This document shows, piece by piece, positions 1 to 11,619 of a stretch of DNA of 64,000 nucleotides (position 1 is the first letter of the stretch; each line of letters begins with the position of its first letter). Both the position numbers and the translations under genes were made by a program. The stretch is from NCBI GenBank assembly GCA_030549495.1, contig JAUIRK010001055.1, forward strand, positions 557,001-621,000, in the 5' to 3' direction. Under the pieces are notes generated by a model. The model had not been told where the DNA came from. It was given only the letters and a program-made list of their open reading frames with translations, and searched no databases. This stretch comes from Nectonema munidae (Eukaryota; Nematomorpha; Nectonematoida; Nectonematidae).

Positions 1-109
1 GGAATGATGATCGCATTATAGAATGTAATGATAGATAAGAGAATAAAAGAAGGAATGCAGATTTTCGAATCAATCAAACATCATGTCAAGCTGCTCTGAA
101 ATTCCTATC

Positions 110-217
110 GAACATATTTTTTCTCTCATTCAATCTCTCTTCTCTCATCCAAACTCTCTTCTTTCACTCAAGCTCTATTCTCTTGAAGCTCTCCTATCTC
201 ATTTCGCTCTCTTCTCC
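110..217. repeat. CT-rich low-complexity tract
   Basis: The plus strand here is almost entirely C and T, with short imperfect repeats of tctct, ttctc and ctctcatc. No gene signal is seen. It directly abuts the hAT MITE that starts at 218. Confidence 0.6.
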
Positions 218-412
218 CAGTGGCGTAGATAGGCTGGGGCATGAGGGGCCGTGCCCCCTCCCCTGTACCTCATGGTGCTCCCATGCACCTAATGCAATAT
301 CAGTTTTCGAAAATTTCTCCAATGAAAGATCAAGAAAGTATAAATAATGTTGCGCAAGTTTATTATTTTTAAAGTGTGCCCCTTCTATAAACTTTTTTTG
401 GCTACACCACTG
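218..412. mobile_element. short non-autonomous hAT element (MITE)
   Basis: The element opens with CAGTGGCGTAGATAGG and closes with GGCTACACCACTG, an imperfect terminal inverted repeat of the hAT type. It is about 195 bp long and has no coding capacity; the open frame across it is incidental. The first 70 bases (CATGAGGGGCCGTGCCCCCT region) resemble the starts of the repeats at 14043 and 21124 and the hAT end at 63283, so this is one family with several copies. The flanks (tcttctcc and cttctgtc) match only loosely as an 8-bp target duplication. Confidence 0.7.
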
Positions 413-872
413 CTTCTGTCTAATTTGCATTTAGAGTTAAATTAAAATAGTTTTCAATCGTTACAATTTTATATCAATGAATATTGTTAGACTCGCGCTA
501 AGAATTTTTTTTCAAACATTTGAAAACTTTAATTTTTTCAAGTCAAGAAATTTTTTTAATAGCTATTTGGGAATAAATATTTTGACTAGCTATTGAGTTT
601 AAAAGCAAGAATACTCTATTTGCTGATATTTTTATAATGTTCAATTGTTAAATTTTATAAGTAACACTGTACATAATCAAATCACTTTTTTTAAGAAAAT
701 TTGTTGATTATTATAATGAAAATATAATATCGAAACAAAATGTTTAAGTTGTTAAAAATGTACTTGATCTATTTATAACAGCTGTCAGAATTTTATTTTT
801 AGACAGAAATATTCAAAAAAACGCAATGATTTTTTTTTCTCGTATACTTTGATTTATATTAGTTTGGTCCTC
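413..872. other. AT-rich stretch, no feature seen
   Basis: I see only A and T runs and stops in all frames, with no recognizable gene or repeat end. Confidence 0.5.
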
Positions 873-1040
873 GGACATTTCGCCCTATTATTTTCGTAAG
901 ACAGTTCGTCCCATGGACAATTCGCTTCCTTATTTTCATAAGACAGTTGGTCCCATGGACAATTCGCCCCATTATTTTCATAAGATACTTTGTTTCATGG
1001 ACAATTCGCCCCGTTATTTTCATAAGACATTTTGTCTCAT
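873..1040. repeat. 42-bp tandem repeat, four units
   Basis: Units start at 873, 915, 957 and 999, with a partial fifth at 1041. The core is GGACAATTCGCCCC, then ATTATTTTCATAAGACA, then a GTCCCAT-like end. Spacing is exactly 42 bases each time, with a few substitutions between units. The unit length is a multiple of three, but no convincing frame runs through it. Confidence 0.85.
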
Positions 1041-1265
1041 GGACAATTTTAAAAAATTAAAAGATAAAATGATTAATTTGAAATAATTTAATAGAGATAA
1101 AATAAACAAAAATATAAATTTTTTTAATAATTTTACACATTTAATAAGCAAAGATGGATGAAACAAATAACAGTTCGATCAAAAATTCTGCAAACTTTTT
1201 TGAATGACAGGTACCATCATTGATAATTAAAATCTAAAATAAAGTTATCTAAAATAAGTAACCTA

Positions 1266-1634
1266 AAAAACTGCTGGCTAATTATTATGGATAATGCAAA
1301 GATACACAAAACTCAAATTATCGAAAACTTAATAACTTCAGATGGACAAATTTTGAAGTTTTTGTCTCCTTATAGTTACATGCTGAATCCAATTTTGCTG
1401 GCATTCTCAAAAATCAAAAATTTTGCAAAACAAAAATTAAGTAAGGTTTGCTTCATTATTTATAAAACATGTTTTAAAAACTTTTATTTTAGACACAACT
1501 CTTTCTTTTATGCTAGATGAAGTGATCAAAAAAGCTGTTTCCTCAATAAACAGCGAGGAATGCTAAAGCTACATTGCACATTCACTACGTAACATACAAA
1601 AAGGGCAAATAGGAGTTTCTATTTCTTCATAAAA
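1266..1634 (+). pseudogene. IS630/Tc1-like (DDE_3) transposase 3' fragment with one intron
   Basis: The first part reads MDNAKIHKTQ, then LKFLSPYSYMLNPI, then FSKIKNFAKQKL. This is the C-terminal catalytic block of IS630/Tc1-type transposases: the second Asp with the MDN-IHK motif, then the P-Y-S-x-x-L-N-P-I stretch. At the position of the usual third acidic residue this copy has Leu-Ala rather than Glu. A GTAAGG donor at about 1441 and a TTTTAG acceptor at about 1492 bound a 52-base intron. Beyond it the frame continues as TTLSFMLDEVIKKAVSS and meets a stop after EEC, with family-like sequence continuing to a second stop near 1630. The N-terminal part and the first catalytic Asp are missing upstream, so this is a decayed copy. 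Confidence 0.65.
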
Positions 1635-1639
1635 TGTGA

Positions 1640-3321
1640 TATATTGTTTTTGCTTTAAATTACTTGAATGATAATAAAGAAGTTTATGTGAACACTTTTT
1701 TTCATTTTATAATGGATATTAAAATGGATGTAAAACGTTTTTTGAAACTGAGTTTTAAAATTCACTTTTTTGCTTAGTTGAAACTTTCTATACAATCTAA
1801 AAAAAATTTTAATTCTATGTTACTATAATATAAAACAATCTATGCAGAAGGTAAAAATTGAAGAGTTAAAAACTTGTCTATAAATGAACTGCTAGTTGCA
1901 TCGAATTAAAAAAGACCTGAAATAGAGGCGGAGAATTAGAAAATTATCAGTGTATCTTTCTTTCAACACGTCTACAGAACCTGACAATCGCACATAATAT
2001 TACGCGCATTTATTAGAAACAAGACTTCAAAGCTTATTCAGAAAAGTAAAATCAAAAAAGACACTTTAGAATTTGAAAAAGACACTTTAGAATTTAAAAA
2101 AGACCGTTTAGAACTAAAAATGGTATATATAATATATACTCCTGGTGAGTTCACTTGTATTCGATCATCATCACTAACCGTTGATCGTTTTGGGCTATTG
2201 AAGCCTCATCAGTTCAACTTTGTTATACTAAAGTTATAAGGTGAGCCATCCTATTTTATTGATTTTAGATTTTGGACATTATTAACGCAAATAATACAAA
2301 CAGTAAACATCATTGATTAGATAGTTATCTAAGTTAGAGCTTCAATTATATTGATAAAAAAGTTCCCTTTAAACTATGCTCAACCATTTTTATTTAGTAT
2401 TGTGCCGATATTGAAGAGTTGGCTAAAGTTATCAAAGAGTCAAGCACTAATTACTTATATATTTTACTTATTATTGTATATTTATGTAAATGTGTATATA
2501 AAAATTAAATAAATTATAAAACAATTATGTCAATTTTGGTTTGGATAAATGTACATATGAGGTTGGCACTCGAGATGATTTGAGAAGTGTTAAGTTGGCA
2601 CGCCCTTAGCCTCCGGAAAGGATCAGTTGAGTGTGGATTATGTTATAGATAGACGTTGCAGGACGGAGGGAGAAGGGATGCTTTGTATAAAAACTATTTT
2701 TGCACCCTTAAACACATTTACCTTATAAAAAAATAAGCTTAAAATTTAGACAAACTTAATATCGAATGAATATATCAAAAAATACTAATCACTTACTGTA
2801 TCAAACAAATTCTGTGTCAAGCATTTAGCCAATTGTAGATTTTCTCTTTTTGAGTGCCTTTTAGAAAAAATAAAAAAATAAATATAAAATTTTATAGTCA
2901 CAAGAGTTATCGCTGTATCCTCTTATACATGTAATGGTTATTCAATCCATATAAAAAACATGAACATGTATCAAATATCGGTCGGGGTAAATTTCTCAAA
3001 AAGCGGGCTGCCCTAAAATATAATGAAGTGAATACGTCAAATGAATGTGCAGTGGAGCGTATCCTTCTTTGCCAGAAGCGTTTTCTATGTAGCCACTTCC
3101 TTTGCCTTGTAGCGAGATTCCAGCGCCTGTTGATTCCCTAATATGTCGTAAAAATGAACCCTAAGATTTAATTAAAGATCGTGTATTAAAGGAAAAAATA
3201 AGGCGTATTGGATAAACAAGTTTATGGAGAACAAGTAGATATATGCTTTGATTCTTAACAGAGTATCATAACAAGGTTAAGTGATACATTAGGGCCGACA
3301 ATCTTCAGAATTAAGCAAAAT
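1640..3321. other. AT-rich stretch, no gene recognized
   Basis: There are scattered short repeated words (for example the threefold 'agacactttagaatt'-type phrase around 2055-2105) but no protein, RNA or transposon end I can name. A less AT-rich patch at about 2560-2660 has no recognizable content. Confidence 0.4.
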
Positions 3322-3711
3322 TTAAGGTCCACGTTTTCCAAGCCAACGAACACTTTTTCTTGAAAATTTGAACTCTGTAATGAGAATGAAAAGGAGAACA
3401 AAAATGCAGGAAATAAAAGAAGCGTTTACATTTGGGATGACGGGAAATAGAAAGGTTTTGAGAATGGGAAACATCGTATACACATTTAGAGGAGACTCGC
3501 ACTCTTTTTGAAGATTTTTGGCTTGTGTATCTTTATTAGCATTATTCAAGGAAGTTATTAAACTTTTGATTTTTTCGATTTTAGAAATAACAGCTAAAGG
3601 GAAAGACAAAAATAGAAAAAATAAATAAGACATATCTGTAAAACTTAAAAAAATAAAAGCTAACGCGTCTGATCGCATCGCCATCTTTAAATGATGAAGA
3701 GGATGTCTCAT
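3322..3711 (-). CDS. unidentified open frame with two hydrophobic segments
   Basis: This 129-codon open frame is long for sequence this rich in A and T. The predicted protein has a hydrophobic stretch near residues 17-43 (LAFIFLSF and YLFFLFLSFPLAV), a polar middle with many Lys and Asn, and a second hydrophobic stretch near residues 95-112 (FISCIFVLLFILI), ending with a basic tail RKSVRWLGKRGP. This pattern would suit a small two-span membrane protein, but I recognize no family, see no neighbours that support it, and cannot exclude a chance frame or one exon of a longer gene. A second frame (3311-3502) overlaps it and is probably a shadow. Confidence 0.25.
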   Translation of the reverse strand: MRHPLHHLKMAMRSDALAFIFLSFTDMSYLFFLFLSFPLAVISKIEKIKSLITSLNNANKDTQAKNLQKECESPLNVYTMFPILKTFLFPVIPNVNASFISCIFVLLFILITEFKFSRKSVRWLGKRGP

Positions 3712-5575
3712 AAAATTTGTATTAAAAAGGACTTATAAACGCAAACGATTTTATTTTTAAGTCGACTAAAACCGATCAAAGTAGTTCGATATACTTAATA
3801 TGGTTTGCTTTTCGTGGAACCAAATGGGTTAAGCAAAGTAAGAGTTCAATTAATGTTTATCTTCTTTATATTATAGGAAATCGTATACGAATGCAGAAGG
3901 CAATTTTTCTTCAAAAAATTATCAAAGTAAGTTTTTGTTTAGTACTAATATGTTTATATATGTGTTTTATTAAACAAAAAACAGCCTTAAGCGTAATAGT
4001 CAAATAAGCAGGTTGTAAGTGAATATACCTCATTTTTGTCTTCTAAAAATAGCAGTTAAGCAAGGTAAGGAATATTATGCAACCTATATTAAGAAGAATT
4101 AGATATATCTAAAACTAGAAACTCTTTCTCGATATTTCGCAACAGTATACTTTTCGTTTGTCGGCAAAATTGTCAAACAATTTGATAGGATAAACAAATT
4201 AATAATTAAAGAAGAGCAAAGGATTATGATATTTCATGAAGGATGTTCTGAAAATAGGAAAATTGTGCCTATTGTTCAATGGCTTTATCTAAAAGGATGC
4301 TCTTTAAAATAGGCATGGATTAAAATGTTCTTAAAAAAATTTGTCGCATAAAGTTTTCTTTCAAAATAAAAAAATTGCAAATTTTGACACAAAAAAGTTA
4401 AAAAAAATATATAATTTTATTCTAAAATAAAAAAATATAATTTTTGAACTTAAAAAAGACAATTTGAAGTAAAAAAAAAAGGCAATTTTGGATTTAAAAA
4501 AGATTAAAAATGGTGTTTTGATATATTTTTATCATTCTTGTTAATTAGTTATCAAAAGTAGTAATTAAATTAGTATTAAGAATACGAAAATAAATAGACT
4601 ATCATATCCTCTTTAGTTTATTCTTTTTCATTTTTAAATGATAGTGAAATGAATGGGCGAATGAATTTGTAAGTGAATATCGCGTGTTGGTATAACTGGC
4701 TTTAGTGCTGCATAGCAAAAATATTTTTTAGTGCATAACGTTTTGTGTAGGGGATTTAATATCGACTCTGGATTGGTTCTTCAAAATGTCAATTATCATC
4801 ATTCACGCTTCATTAAATAATTTGCTTTTTGTCGTTGTATGCTTTTTCTCCTAGAAGCGGTGTTGCACTGGTCCTCAACGAGTTAAGATTTGGCACCTCG
4901 ATCTATCGGGCCAGATTTTTTTATCAAGATTTAGTATCTGTTAATTTTAAGCAACTTTTGGATTTAGTAAGATTTATTCCTGAGAAAAATGTTCTGAAGC
5001 ACAAAAAGAATATTTTTGCAAAAAAAAATTGAATTTCAGATATTTATTGTTAAGATATTTATTAAATGCTTCTCACATCATCTACTGATAAAGTTTTTTA
5101 AGAGTTCTACAATTCTACGCACAATATACTGGCTTCAAATCAACATCATTCGACGAGCAAGATGAAATGATCTTGAGGGTCACATTCGTTACGTAAACCG
5201 TATTTTTGACATCTCTGCTATAAACTACACAAGCGAATTTTAGCTCTTAAAATCATATAAATAAGTAAACCAATGAAAAGATCTATTAAAAGATTGCAAA
5301 AAGAGTACTAGGAAAGAATATCCAAAGATTAAATTAAAAATAATAAAATAGATTAAAGACATATGTCATACATTTGATTGATGCCTTTTCTTCAACAGTA
5401 ATCTGAACGTGGTAGCATGCATTCCCATCATAAATCGGCCTTAAACAACACAAAAACACATGAATTGAGTCGTCTACCTTTACCATTTTAAAATGAGGAA
5501 GTTAGTGTAATCACAAAAATATTATGAAGTATGCAAAATGGAAGGTATCAATTTTACGAAATGATGATTATGCTG
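3712..5575. other. AT-rich stretch, no gene recognized
   Basis: I see poly-A and poly-T runs and no supported gene. A 67-codon frame at 4829-5032 resembles nothing I know and is not called. Confidence 0.4.
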
Positions 5576-5785
5576 CCCCCTCCAATAATTTTGAATTTTC
5601 CCAATTCTATATCTTTTTTATAGTATTTAAAAGACTTGTTTTGCTTGTGAGTAGTGGACTTTCCATATTACATTTCTTATTTTAAGGTTAAGTCTTAGAA
5701 TGAATATTTAAAATCTATTTTTTCATTCATTTCCACTTCATTGGTATAGTAATGCAACTTTGAGTATTATTCGAAGATAGCTATT
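5576..5785. repeat. dispersed repeat, copy 1
   Basis: The stretch TTTTAAGGTTAAG-TTAGAATGAATATTTAA, followed by tttttcatt, cattggtatagtaatgcaa and tttgag, matches 44800-44900 in the same order with substitutions. Both copies begin near a C-rich ccccctcc patch. Here it directly abuts the Mutator-like fragment at 5786, suggesting that it inserted into that element. Confidence 0.6.
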
Positions 5786-6130
5786 TAGTTCCATCTGTAA
5801 ACCGAATACTTGCACGGGACAAAGCAGCTATCATTTCACGATCACCAAGTAAAAGAATTCCCTATTGGTCATGAATACCAGAATCGTACAAAAGGATTGT
5901 ACTATATTTATCAGGAATTTTAAAATCTAATGAATTTGGTAAACTATGAGCAAAAGCAAAGCTTCCTTTAGCACGTTGTAGAGTTTGATGAAAACTTCGT
6001 TTTTTTGGTAATCTCATTAGAGTTATTTTAGAGCTTATTTCAATCATTGAACTTTTCATTTTGGCAACTGCTATTCTTGCTTCAACACTTTACCCATCTG
6101 AAAAGTGTGGGTGGTCCCCTTTAGGGAGTG
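5786..6130 (-). pseudogene. Mutator-like transposase fragment (FLYWCH-associated MULE)
   Basis: Read on the minus strand, the order of motifs is GDHPHFSDG, then EARIAVAKMKSSM, then LPKKRSFHQTLQRAKG, then LDFKIPDKYSTILLYDSG, then MIAALSRAS and IRFTDGT. This is the linker between the FLYWCH zinc finger and the DDE core of animal MULE-type transposases; FTDGT carries the first catalytic Asp. Stops interrupt it (one near residue 10 of this block and one after HDQ), so it is a relic. The FLYWCH finger and the rest of the catalytic domain are missing or unrecognizable, and the 3' side is cut by the dispersed repeat at 5576-5785. Confidence 0.65.
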
Positions 6131-6487
6131 AAATCACACGATTACCAAAGTTGTGATAAATGTTTACATTTTTTTGATACTCTCTGCATCGCCAGCGTAT
6201 AGAGGTGTCTTTGTTTTCTTTATGCCTGTTTTATTAAAAACTAATGGAAAAACTGTATCTTTACCTTTAGATGTCTTTCCGAACTCACAAAAGTGTTCCA
6301 TAATTATCCCAAACGTGTTAAATGATTTATCAGAAGCAAAGAGAAAAGATAACTTAAAGTGTAAGCTTGGCGGATACAGAAAACAATTATTCAAGTGAAG
6401 AAATAGATGCTCCTTGTGTCAATAATTATTATTATTATGAAGTACTATATTATTCAATCGCATATCTACGCCTATAACTTCAATATA

Positions 6488-6595
6488 ATTAGTGATGAAA
6501 TGTCGAGTCGTGAAATTTCTTCGTGATTAAGTGTCGTGGGATAAAAACGCCGTGTGATGAAATGACGAGTGATGAAATGTCACCAAACCGGTAAA
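6488..6595. repeat. short direct repeats of a GTGATGAAATG(A/T)CGAG-type word
   Basis: The words 'gtgatgaaatgtcgag', 'gtgatgaaatgacgag' and 'gtgatgaaatgtcac' recur within about 100 bases, along with 'cgtgaaatttcttcgtg'. The wording is similar in spirit to the reverse complement of the 42-bp array at 873-1040. No function is evident. Confidence 0.6.
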
Positions 6596-6599
6596 GAGT

Positions 6600-8379
6600 C
6601 CTTTCACTTCTAATATCCTGAAGCCGGTCTGAAATAAAATTCTGGGAAAATAAGCTGACGCATTTTCAAATGTGCCTCATGCTTCTTCCGTTAGTGAGAT
6701 AAAATTGTTTCAAACGTGAATTCTTCCCTCAAAAAAGGAAATCTAGATTATAGATGCAGATTGGCTGGCTAACTAAGAAATAACGAACTAATTTTAGCGT
6801 AATTTAATGAGATCGAAATGTTGATATCTTATATGTGCGCAAATTTCTTTTTTCAATAATCGTTTTTAGAAGTTAAAAATGTAAGCAAATTTTCTCGCCT
6901 CCAATTCAGATTGTTAATAAATACTCGATTCTTAAAAGTCCTGATATCATAAATATAGAATTGAAGTAAAAAAAAATTATTTTTGCTCCGCGATCAAATA
7001 CTTGAAATATTAACATAAATTGTAAACAGTATACACAACTGTTAATACATTAAAAGCATAAAGTTTAGGATAAAAGCATACTCAGAAGAATCTGAAAAAA
7101 CTTGAATGTTTGCTTTGCAATGAGTTTTGAACTAAAATAAAAGTGTTCGAATCAACAAAAGATATCGGTGCTCCATACTTTAAGTAACTTCATTTTTGGG
7201 AGACTTCGTATAAAGTAAAGTAATCGGATAACATTTTATGATCGTGAGTGAATACAATGATTTAGATTTAAATTTCTTAAAAATATAGCTTCGAATATCA
7301 GAGCTCAATTTTTAAGTATTAGGAATTGGATTCGGATATTTTAAAGAATACTTTAAATAATAATCATAATAATTAGTCTTAGAGACATTTTCCCAGCAAA
7401 CTAGTGTCTAGCCGGTAAATACAACTATGAATATGCATCATATGCTTATTTTCTTTCTTCAATCTAATCCATTTTGGTCATACGATAATTTTCCACTCCC
7501 TTTCATGTGGTTTTCAGTAACTTCACTCCAACTAATTTTTGTTCTTCCTTTTAAAGGTATGGTAATGTACACGATACATAATTCTTTTTAATAATAATTT
7601 AATATGGTAGTTAATTTTTTTTTAATTTTCAAAATTACTGCTCTGGAAAAACAGCGGGAGACCAAATAATTCAAGCAATCCTTTAAAATTGAGTGTATTC
7701 AGTGCATGCGTGAATTCATAACTTTGTATGATTAGTCCGTAGTTACTAAGCAAATTAAAATTTAGATATGTTTGGGTAGTGATTGCACTTAATTTAGCCA
7801 TTACAGAAACTTTTGACTCTCGTAGAAAATTTCGATCGAATCTCACTTTTTACAATGTTAACTTAGAAAATGGAAATAAGCAAGAAAGTTATGTAACTTT
7901 TGTATTACAATGAGTTGAATATTTTCGCTACTACTGATTGGAGACAAGTTGACACATCAAACTGGTACTAGTATGAACATGTTTTACAAAAAAAATTATT
8001 ATACATATTAATTTACTTAATAATTTTCAAAGCTTCCTTAAATTTATTTGAAGGCTCAAATTTGGTATTTGATTTAAAAAAGCTTATAATTGATAATAAT
8101 CAAAAATTGATTCGTAAAAAATATTATGTGATTAAATTCAAAAAACAAAATATCAATGGCAAAATTTCAGTTGTATGAGCTAAAATTAAAAAATATCGGA
8201 CAAAAATTTTTGCATTAAAGAACTACATGGTTCAATCTAAGGAAAATTTAAAGAGACGAGTTAAAAAATACTTTAAAAAAAGTAACGCTTTTTTTTTTAA
8301 AAATGAAGAAGTACGAAGGGTGTTTAATAATTGATCAAACTTGAAAAAAGCCCAACATGCCAATGTTCCAACGTGCCTA
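6600..8379. other. AT-rich stretch, no gene recognized
   Basis: No supported coding frame, RNA or transposon end was found. A 74-codon minus frame at 7622-7846 has no recognizable content. Confidence 0.4.
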
Positions 8380-8985
8380 TGTAGCCCTGTGGCCTGAAGA
8401 TCTACTTGAGGCGGCTTTCTACCAAGTCGGAGTCTAACGTAGGGTCGTTATCCCTCGGAACTGGAGTCGGAGTGTTTGTCCATGGGTTTCGGTTTGGGCT
8501 TAGGCTCATCCCCTCCTGGTTTATTCGGGCCCGGTCCGCCTAAAAGGATGGCGGCGAAAAGTTGGCGCCATTCAGCCGACGTCCTCCTATGCCGATAAAA
8601 GTTATACTGCCGAAGTAGATCCTCTATCATCTGAGGAATCTGGAACTCTTCCAGCTAGTCGTCAATAAGCCAATCAAGGGGGACCTGGTATGGCATCCGC
8701 ACCCGACTTGGATGAAGTCACAGGGGTGCTATCCCCTATTGACGAGTCGCTGTCCGAACCCTGTCCTATAGGGTCGCCCTCATCATGACTAGATGAGTCC
8801 GGTTCCGATTCTGAGATGAGGATCGCCTTCAACTTGTGGCTCAGGGTCCCTTTGTCGGGGGCTCTCTGCGGGATGCGGATTGTCCTCAGATGGTGCAGCA
8901 TTGTCTCAGATGCATGTGAGAGATGCTGTGGAGACGTTGCTCCTGCGTGATAAAATAATTGATGAAAATAATCAAGTATCAATAT
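8380..8985 (-). other. GC-rich coding-like island, unidentified
   Basis: Base composition changes sharply: about half G+C by eye, against roughly 30 percent on both sides, with edges near 8360 and 8960. Long minus-strand frames cover the block. Their products include YHAGATSPQHLSHASETM, then LRTIRIPQRAPDKGT, then an acidic Ser/Asp-rich run (SDSDSSIGDSTPV), then IEDLLRQYNFYRHRRTSAEW and GGPGPNKPGGDEPKPKPKP. The mix of Pro/Lys-rich and Ser/Asp-rich low-complexity sequence would fit the gag-like region of a retroelement, or a transferred gene fragment; I cannot decide. If it is a retroelement piece it is an old, broken fossil. No start signal, partner frame or end repeats are visible. Confidence 0.4.
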
Positions 8986-10256
8986 ATTTATTTTTCATGC
9001 TTTTGATGGGTGAAAAGTGCTATTCTGTAATCCAGCTTTTTAACGTAGTATGAAAAGAGAAATCATAATATTTTATATGGTTGATTAGTATGGATCTATA
9101 GTTTCTTATGAATTTTTCTTTCTTAGGAGCTCCAATAAAGTAGGGTAATTTAGAGTAAAATGGGGCTATGCTTAAAATAGGCCTAGGAAAAATAAGGATT
9201 AGTATGATAGAAATCCTAAAATTATTGTAATTAAAACTGCAAGCGAGTTCAAACTATTTGTTCTAAAATATTGCTTTTTACCAAGATTGATTTTGGGACC
9301 ACATACGCATCGACTAATGGTTCAATGAAATAATGGTTGAACTGTATGTATTGGTTTTTTACACACAATTTCCTGGTTGGAATGTTAAGGGGCAAAAATG
9401 AGAAGGTCCCTATTTGTAAATGCGTAACCATAGATATTTTATGTTATTATATGAAAATATGAAATGTCTTTCAAAAAAATTTTATCGGAAGCAACTTGGA
9501 AGTGGACTAGATATAGAACTATGAAACTTGTTTTAAATCTGCATCCAAGTATAAATGTTACAGGTAATAGAAACTGCAAATTATGGAAAATGTGTAATTT
9601 CGTAACAGTAAAATTGTCCAGATAAATTATTCTTTTCATCGTACAATATATGTCAAAGTAGAAACTTTAATGTTTAAAATACAAAAATAAACTCCCTATT
9701 AATTCCTTTATGGCCGGGCAAAGGAATGTAAAAATTGAAGATTAATTCGGTAAATTAGCTATGTTTTCACCATATTTTGAATGCATTGACTGTTGAATTT
9801 TTAATAAATCTTCTTTATCTATTATTAAATCTGAATTACTACTTTATTTTCATTGTATAATTAGTCCCTTAATTCAAGCCTCTGGTAAAATTATGTCAGC
9901 AAAAAATACAAATTTATAATTCACATTTTAATAAATTTATTAGCTTGAAAGGGAAAAATATTTAACATTTGGCCTTAACCTTCGTGTCCACGTTTCAAAG
10001 ATTATTCCCTCCACATGTAGGCAATTATGCAATGTCTATGAATAAATACTGAAAATATTTTATAATATGCATTAAATGTACGATTTAAATAAATCATCGA
10101 AAATATATAATTTAACAAATTTACACTTTAATACATTAAAATTGAAATATAGCATCCCAAAAGTTAGGACAAAGTTAGTTTATTAAACTTCTAGCAATAC
10201 TGAAATAGAAAAACTCTATATTAATAATTTTTAATTAATTGTAAAATTATTTTCAA
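8986..10256. other. AT-rich stretch, no gene recognized
   Basis: I see short frames only and nothing recognizable. Confidence 0.4.
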
Positions 10257-10259
10257 AAC

Positions 10260-10325
10260 ACCTATAAAATTTCTATTTAATATAATATTAATGAAAAATT
10301 TCTATTTAATATAATATTAATGAAA
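10260..10325. repeat. 29-bp tandem duplication
   Basis: The unit 'aaatttctatttaatataa' plus 'tattaatgaa' occurs twice back to back with no differences, followed by the start of a third unit. Such identity points to a recent slippage or duplication. Confidence 0.85.
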
Positions 10326-11273
10326 AATTACTGCGTTTACTATATCCTGATTCTGAAGAAGTAAACCGAGATTTGATGAAACTTCCAACTTGTAGGAGTA
10401 AACATTATCTGCACACATAAAAATCTTAGATTCATCAATGATAATCTTAAAAGTATAAAATGCCAATTATTCAGAAAATAATTTGGGTAGAATTTACATT
10501 GTTAAAAGTGGAAACTTCTTTAATGACAATAAGAGCATTCAGTCTTGCTGCTATCTGAAGAGCAACAGAAAATCCTTTGGAAACAAATGACATTGCAAAA
10601 AAATTTATAATAAAATTTTGAATAATAAAATATTTGTTAGGAATTATTTTTTAGTTAAAAATATAATTTAGGACACAGCCATTTTAAATTTATGTTTAAA
10701 CAGACTCAATTTTAATTTTTCTAAGGCAGACAAGTATTAACCGTATTAGTATGATCCTTTGCATTTATTATAATAAAACTTTATAGATTTTTTTACAATG
10801 AGAAATCAGAACTTTAAACTCTTTAATTGATTCTTTGCTATTTTTTTTAATATCTGGTATTATAAACAGATGATAAATCCTAAGTAATTGACATTCCAAA
10901 TATATTTTCCAGCTGATCATTAAAATTTTTGAACAAAAATACAGCCAATATTTGGTTGTATATATCATCTAGTTTTAGGAGATTAATTCGTTTATTCGCT
11001 TTAAATCAAATACAATTCTTACTGTCCGTTTTTGGAGATCTGATAGGGATACCAATTTACATTACCATAATTTAAATGTGAAAAAAAAGTTTCTTGTAAA
11101 TCATAAGCTTTATACTAAGAGGAAAATCATTTTTAACTAACTCGATTCAAAATCAATGAAAGTTGATTTATATGCTCGTCAAATTTTAGTTTTTTCTTAA
11201 TACTTGGGCAAGTATATCAATTTTATGAACTACAACTATTGACATTTGTTACATATATTCAAAGACTACGTTT
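10326..11273. other. AT-rich stretch, no gene recognized
   Basis: No supported feature was seen. Confidence 0.4.
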
Positions 11274-11425
11274 TTTTTAAATTAACATACATTTAGATTT
11301 ATCTTTATTCAAGATAAAATTATTATTGTTTAACCAATATTCATAGACCTTACATTTTTTTCAAATCACCATACATTTAGACTTATTTTTATTCAAAATA
11401 AAATTATTATTGTTATACCAAATAT
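11274..11425. repeat. diverged tandem duplication of about 75 bp
   Basis: The order 'catacatttaga', 'ttattcaa', 'ataaaattattattgtt' and 'accaa' occurs at 11286-11338 and again at 11371-11421, with a handful of substitutions. Confidence 0.75.
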
Positions 11426-11619
11426 AGATTTTACTTAAATGGAAATTCAAGATATCAACGTCAACAATATCACCTTTTTAATCTTAGATAAAGGAAAAAA
11501 GGAAATTATATTATCAGCAAAAAGTATCATGTTTTATTTTTTGTCAGGTTTGACTGATTTTTATAAAAAAAAATCAAATGTTTTTTGCATAAAAATTTAT
11601 GGCACTTTGAGCATAGGAT

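Noticed and set aside
873-1040. CRISPR-like spacing of repeats
   Set aside because: The 42-base units are tandem without spacers, and the DNA is clearly from an animal.
6153-6398. 81-codon plus-strand frame
   Set aside because: It overlaps an equally long minus frame, neither has a known motif, and it lies beside a decayed Mutator fragment on the other strand.
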